A stretch of 7,448 nt of DNA from a bacterium (GTDB taxonomy: Bacteria > SZUA-182). Every line of letters starts with the position of its first letter. The first letter of the stretch is position 1. Positions 5,347 through 7,448 of the stretch are shown here, one piece after another. The stretch spans positions 1 to 7,448 of the forward strand of contig QIFF01000278.1 of NCBI GenBank assembly GCA_003230635.1, written 5' to 3'. The translations under genes and the position numbers were made by a program. The notes beneath the pieces are model-generated. The model was not told the origin of the DNA and did not search any database. It saw nothing but the letters and a program-made list of their open reading frames with translations.

Positions 5347-5390
5347 ACTTCCCATTGCAGCTAATAATTTCACGGGAAAGTGAGTAAGAG

Positions 5391-6677
5391 ATGCAGGGGC
5401 AAGGCTTAACTCTAGGGTTGTTTGGTCTGGGGACAGTGGGCAGCGGGGTGGTGGAACTAATCCAGCAGCAGCAGTCCCGCCTGCAATCCAAGTATGGCTT
5501 GAATCTTGCACTGAAAACTGTGGTTGTGCGCCGGCTCAGCGAGGAAAGAAGACGCCAGGTGGCGCCGGCCGTTTTGAGCGACGACCCCCGGCAAATCCTG
5601 GACGATCCCCAAATTGATACCGTAATTGAGGTGATCGGGGGGATTGACCCGGCCAAAGAATTGGTCATAAGCGCCCTGCGCGCCGGCAAGAACGTGATTA
5701 CCGCCAACAAAGCCCTGCTGGCCGAATGTGGGGTGGAGTTGTTTAACCAGGCCGTGCGCAGTAATCGCTACTTTGGTTTTCGGGCGGCGGTTACCGGTTT
5801 TCAGGACATTATTGACCGCCTTTACTCGGCGATTAGCATCAAGACTATTGCCGGGGTCTTTAACGGCACCTGTAATTATATCCTGACTCAGATGGAGGAT
5901 AAGGGAGAGGGGTTGACGACCGCCCTGAAGCAAGCCCAAGCCGCCGGTTATGCCGAAGCTGATCCCAGCTTGGATATAAACGGTCAGGACACTGCGGATA
6001 AGCTGGCCATTGTGAGCACCCTGGCCTTCAACAGCCCGGTGCAGCGCAAGGATATTTACACCGAGGGAATTGGGCAAATCGGTTTAGATGATATTCATTT
6101 TGCCCGGGAGTTGGGCTATAAGATTAAGCTCCTGGGGATTACCGCCTGCGACGGTCGGGAAATTGAAGCCAGGGTTCATCCCTGCCTGATCCCGGCGGAT
6201 AACATGCTGGCTTCCCTCAAAGGAGTGGAAAACGGGATTCAGATTGATGACGAGTTGCGCGGCCCCGGCGGCTTCAAGGCCCCGGGAGCGGGAAAGTATC
6301 CCACCGCCAGCGCAATTATGTTTGATATAATTAATATAGCTAATAACAGCCCGACTTATTTCCCCAAGGAGTTTGTCAAGCTGCCAGTCAAGCAGATGAG
6401 CAGCCTGGAGAACCAATATTATTTGCGACTGGCGGCCTTGAATCAACCCGGGGTTTTGGCCAAGATTGCCGGGGCCTTTCAGCAGCATGATATTAATATC
6501 CTCTCCGTGCTGCAACAGAAAGACGCCCGCAACCGCCGGGGAGAGGTAGTGCCCCTGGTAATTATCACCGATACGGCCAGCGAGAAGAGTATGCAAGAGG
6601 CGGTGCGCAAACTGGAAAGCCTGGCGGTTATAAACGGGCCGGCGATACTTTTACGGGTAGAAGAACGCTTTTGGTAA
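5391..6677 (+). CDS. hom: Homoserine dehydrogenase with C-terminal ACT domain
   Basis: This 428-residue cytoplasmic enzyme reduces aspartate-4-semialdehyde to homoserine, the branch point to threonine and methionine. The NAD(P)-binding Rossmann motif GLFGLGTVGSGV is at 9-20 and GKNVITANKALLA at 99-111. The family signature runs over AGYAEADPSLDINGQDTADK (185-204), with D200 and K204 at the expected catalytic positions. GAGKYPTASA is at 299-308. The ACT domain (about 342-425, YYLRLAALNQPGVLAKIAG) normally senses threonine, so feedback inhibition is likely. Two segments depart from the usual consensus. Residues 131-141 read RAAVTGFQDII where most members have an A/S-V-x-G-G-I/V-P-I-I type motif, and the loop up to NGT looks about two residues shorter. 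FKAPGAG at 295-301 replaces the common YGRGAG. The frame is intact throughout. The ATG at 5391 has a modest purine-rich upstream (AAGTGAGTAAGAG). Confidence 0.95.
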   Translation: MQGQGLTLGLFGLGTVGSGVVELIQQQQSRLQSKYGLNLALKTVVVRRLSEERRRQVAPAVLSDDPRQILDDPQIDTVIEVIGGIDPAKELVISALRAGKNVITANKALLAECGVELFNQAVRSNRYFGFRAAVTGFQDIIDRLYSAISIKTIAGVFNGTCNYILTQMEDKGEGLTTALKQAQAAGYAEADPSLDINGQDTADKLAIVSTLAFNSPVQRKDIYTEGIGQIGLDDIHFARELGYKIKLLGITACDGREIEARVHPCLIPADNMLASLKGVENGIQIDDELRGPGGFKAPGAGKYPTASAIMFDIINIANNSPTYFPKEFVKLPVKQMSSLENQYYLRLAALNQPGVLAKIAGAFQQHDINILSVLQQKDARNRRGEVVPLVIITDTASEKSMQEAVRKLESLAVINGPAILLRVEERFW

Positions 6678-6684
6678 AAACACA

Positions 6685-6756
6685 GGACTGAGGACTGAGT
6701 TATGAGGGCTGAGTGTTTTACTCATTTCTCAGCACTCATAGCTCATCCCTTTTTTT
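6685..6756 (+). terminator. Long hairpin with T-tract after hom, part of a CTGAG/CTCAG repeat
   Basis: TGAGTTATGAGGGCTGAG (6696-6713) pairs with 6728-6745 over 18 positions, with one mismatch and one G-U pair, around a 14-nt loop. T7 (6750-6756) begins four bases after the stem. GGACTGA occurs twice in tandem just before it (6685-6698). It can serve as a terminator for hom, but the gap before the T-tract is long and the next ribosome-binding site starts at 6757. I recall CTCAGCACTCAT-type sequences as a dispersed repeat in other genomes, so the hairpin may be a repeat copy that acts as a terminator only incidentally. Confidence 0.5.
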
Positions 6757-6767
6757 GGAGGACAAGG

Positions 6768-7166
6768 ATGTTAAAAAATAAGTCTTGGTGGCTGGTGGTA
6801 TTTATTTCTCTCCTATTAATCCCGCAGCTTGTTTACGGGCAGAAGATACTCGATATGCCTAATTATGAACCCGCAACCAAGCCCGTTGGCACAAGCGCTA
6901 AGCCCAGCTGGGATATCGTCTTGTCAGCGCAGATTATTGTTCGCCTGGCAGCTGAGGACTGGCGGAAAAACAAAGACCAGTTGGTCAATGAGGTTATGAG
7001 CCTTAACCCGGATTTGACTAAGTTTAAAATCCTTCCGCAGGGAGATAAAAGGGCGCTCTTATTTATCCGCGAGGTCTCTAATAAGCGCGAGAAGCTGACC
7101 ATTGAGACTGACCCTCGGGTTTTTGCCTCAGGAGAGGCGGGAAAAACAAAAAAAAGCCCTGGATGA
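6768..7166 (+). CDS. N-terminal part of an exported protein of unknown function (frame interrupted)
   Basis: The ATG at 6768 has an ideal GGAGG at 6757-6761, six bases upstream; an ATG at 6702 lies inside the repeat hairpin and is unlikely. Residues 1-24 are a signal peptide: basic MLKNK, hydrophobic core WWLVVFISLLLIPQL, then VYG before Q. The mature part contains AAEDWRKNKDQLVNEVMSLNPDLTKFKILPQGDKRALLFI (about 63-102). This vaguely recalls the spacing of a LysM-like module (L..LNP....ILP.G), but I do not claim that family. The frame ends at TGA 7164-7166 after a run of Gly/Lys/Ser codons. The neighbouring frame is open from 7099 to the window edge and reads like protein, so the natural product is probably longer. 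Export to the periplasm or outer membrane is likely; function is unknown. Confidence 0.7.
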   Translation: MLKNKSWWLVVFISLLLIPQLVYGQKILDMPNYEPATKPVGTSAKPSWDIVLSAQIIVRLAAEDWRKNKDQLVNEVMSLNPDLTKFKILPQGDKRALLFIREVSNKREKLTIETDPRVFASGEAGKTKKSPG

Positions 7167-7448
7167 ATTTGATGTGAACTCCTGGCTGCAAACCGACAAC
7201 CAGGCCAACATCAGGCAGGTAGCCACTACCGTCCGCCAGGATCAAGTGCTTTGGAAGATTTCTGCCATTCCGCAACAAGTTACTCCCCTGGGAGGAGCGG
7301 GTGCAAGAGCAGATAAACTGGACCCTAGAGGGAGCGGTGCTTCCCCTGGAAAGCCCGGGGAAAAAGAGGGCTGGTTTACCCGCGTCATTACCCACTCCAC
7401 CCTGGTTTCAAATTTCCGCAAGGGCGGATTCATTATGTATTTTATTTT
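7099..7448 (+). pseudogene. Probable frame-shifted continuation of the exported protein, 3' end outside window
   Basis: In the +1 frame relative to the upstream part there is no stop from 7099 to the right edge (116 codons), and no start codon with a ribosome-binding site was seen. It reads QERREKQKKALDEFDVNSW from about 7128, followed by a Gly/Pro-rich stretch (about 7279-7365) and then GWFTRVITHSTLVSNFRKGG. The overlap where the frame could change is 7099-7163; it includes an A8 tract at 7148-7155. A one-base loss in this interval would join the two parts. A sequencing error, a real mutation, or slippage during transcription would all look like this. Confidence 0.6.

Larger units (their letters stand above)
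5198..5390. other. Divergent regulatory spacer between proA and hom
   Basis: This 193-bp spacer carries promoters for both divergent genes. Visible in it are a good minus-strand promoter for proA, a weak plus-strand promoter candidate for hom, and a 7-bp hairpin GGGGAAA/TTTCCCC (5285-5291/5298-5304) followed six bases later by T6 (5311-5316). That hairpin lies upstream of both start sites, so it could be an operator or an old terminator. I see no T-box, riboswitch or leader peptide that I can support. Confidence 0.55.

Noticed and set aside
4700..5383. Plus-strand ORF of 227 codons opposite the proA start
   Set aside because: It is antisense to conserved proA motifs and continues through the divergent spacer; there is no recognisable domain or ribosome-binding site.
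5457..6596. Minus-strand ORFs opposite hom
   Set aside because: hom is intact and motif-complete on the plus strand; the antisense frames are open only because of codon bias.
6702..6767. Upstream start (ATG at 6702) for the exported protein
   Set aside because: It lies within the repeat hairpin without a ribosome-binding site and would bury the signal peptide; the ATG at 6768 has GGAGG at ideal spacing.

Overview
The window reads as ordinary core metabolism of a Gram-negative-type bacterium, interrupted by a small accessory insert and by clusters of hairpin repeats. The core genes are nadD, proA and an ACT-domain homoserine dehydrogenase, plus two predicted exported proteins. The proA-nadD pairing and the exported TPR protein resemble Desulfobacterota (old Deltaproteobacteria). 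That placement is a low-confidence inference, because no rRNA or taxon marker lies in the window.

Layout. (1) 1-1342, minus strand: an exported tetratricopeptide-repeat protein whose C-terminus runs off the left edge. (2) 1343-1545: a gene-free spacer made almost entirely of short hairpins. Four of them are copies of one 24-nt unit with a GTAG-type foot, two in each orientation, like REP elements paired into REPINs. (3) 1546-2202, minus: nadD. (4) 2221-3925: an accessory block between nadD and proA, bounded by an 18-bp inverted repeat (17/18 match). It holds a DUF3800 gene, an AT-rich uncharacterised membrane-associated gene, two more hairpin clusters, and a short plus-strand unit with a perfect TTGACA-17-TATAAT promoter and an intrinsic terminator but no ORF, probably a small RNA of about 108 nt. 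(5) 3941-5197, minus: proA, with a promoter in the divergent spacer 5198-5390. (6) 5391-6677, plus: hom, followed by a long hairpin with a T-tract. (7) 6768 to the right edge, plus: an exported protein of unknown function whose frame breaks near an A8 tract.

Function. ProA makes glutamate-5-semialdehyde for proline; no proB lies in the window. Hom makes homoserine for threonine and methionine. NadD makes the dinucleotide precursor of NAD. The DUF3800 and membrane genes have no evident metabolic link and differ in base composition from the core genes, so they look like later arrivals.

Most notable signals: the small-RNA candidate, the inverted-repeat-bounded insert, the compensatory base changes among the REP-like hairpins, and the frame break at 7099-7163.
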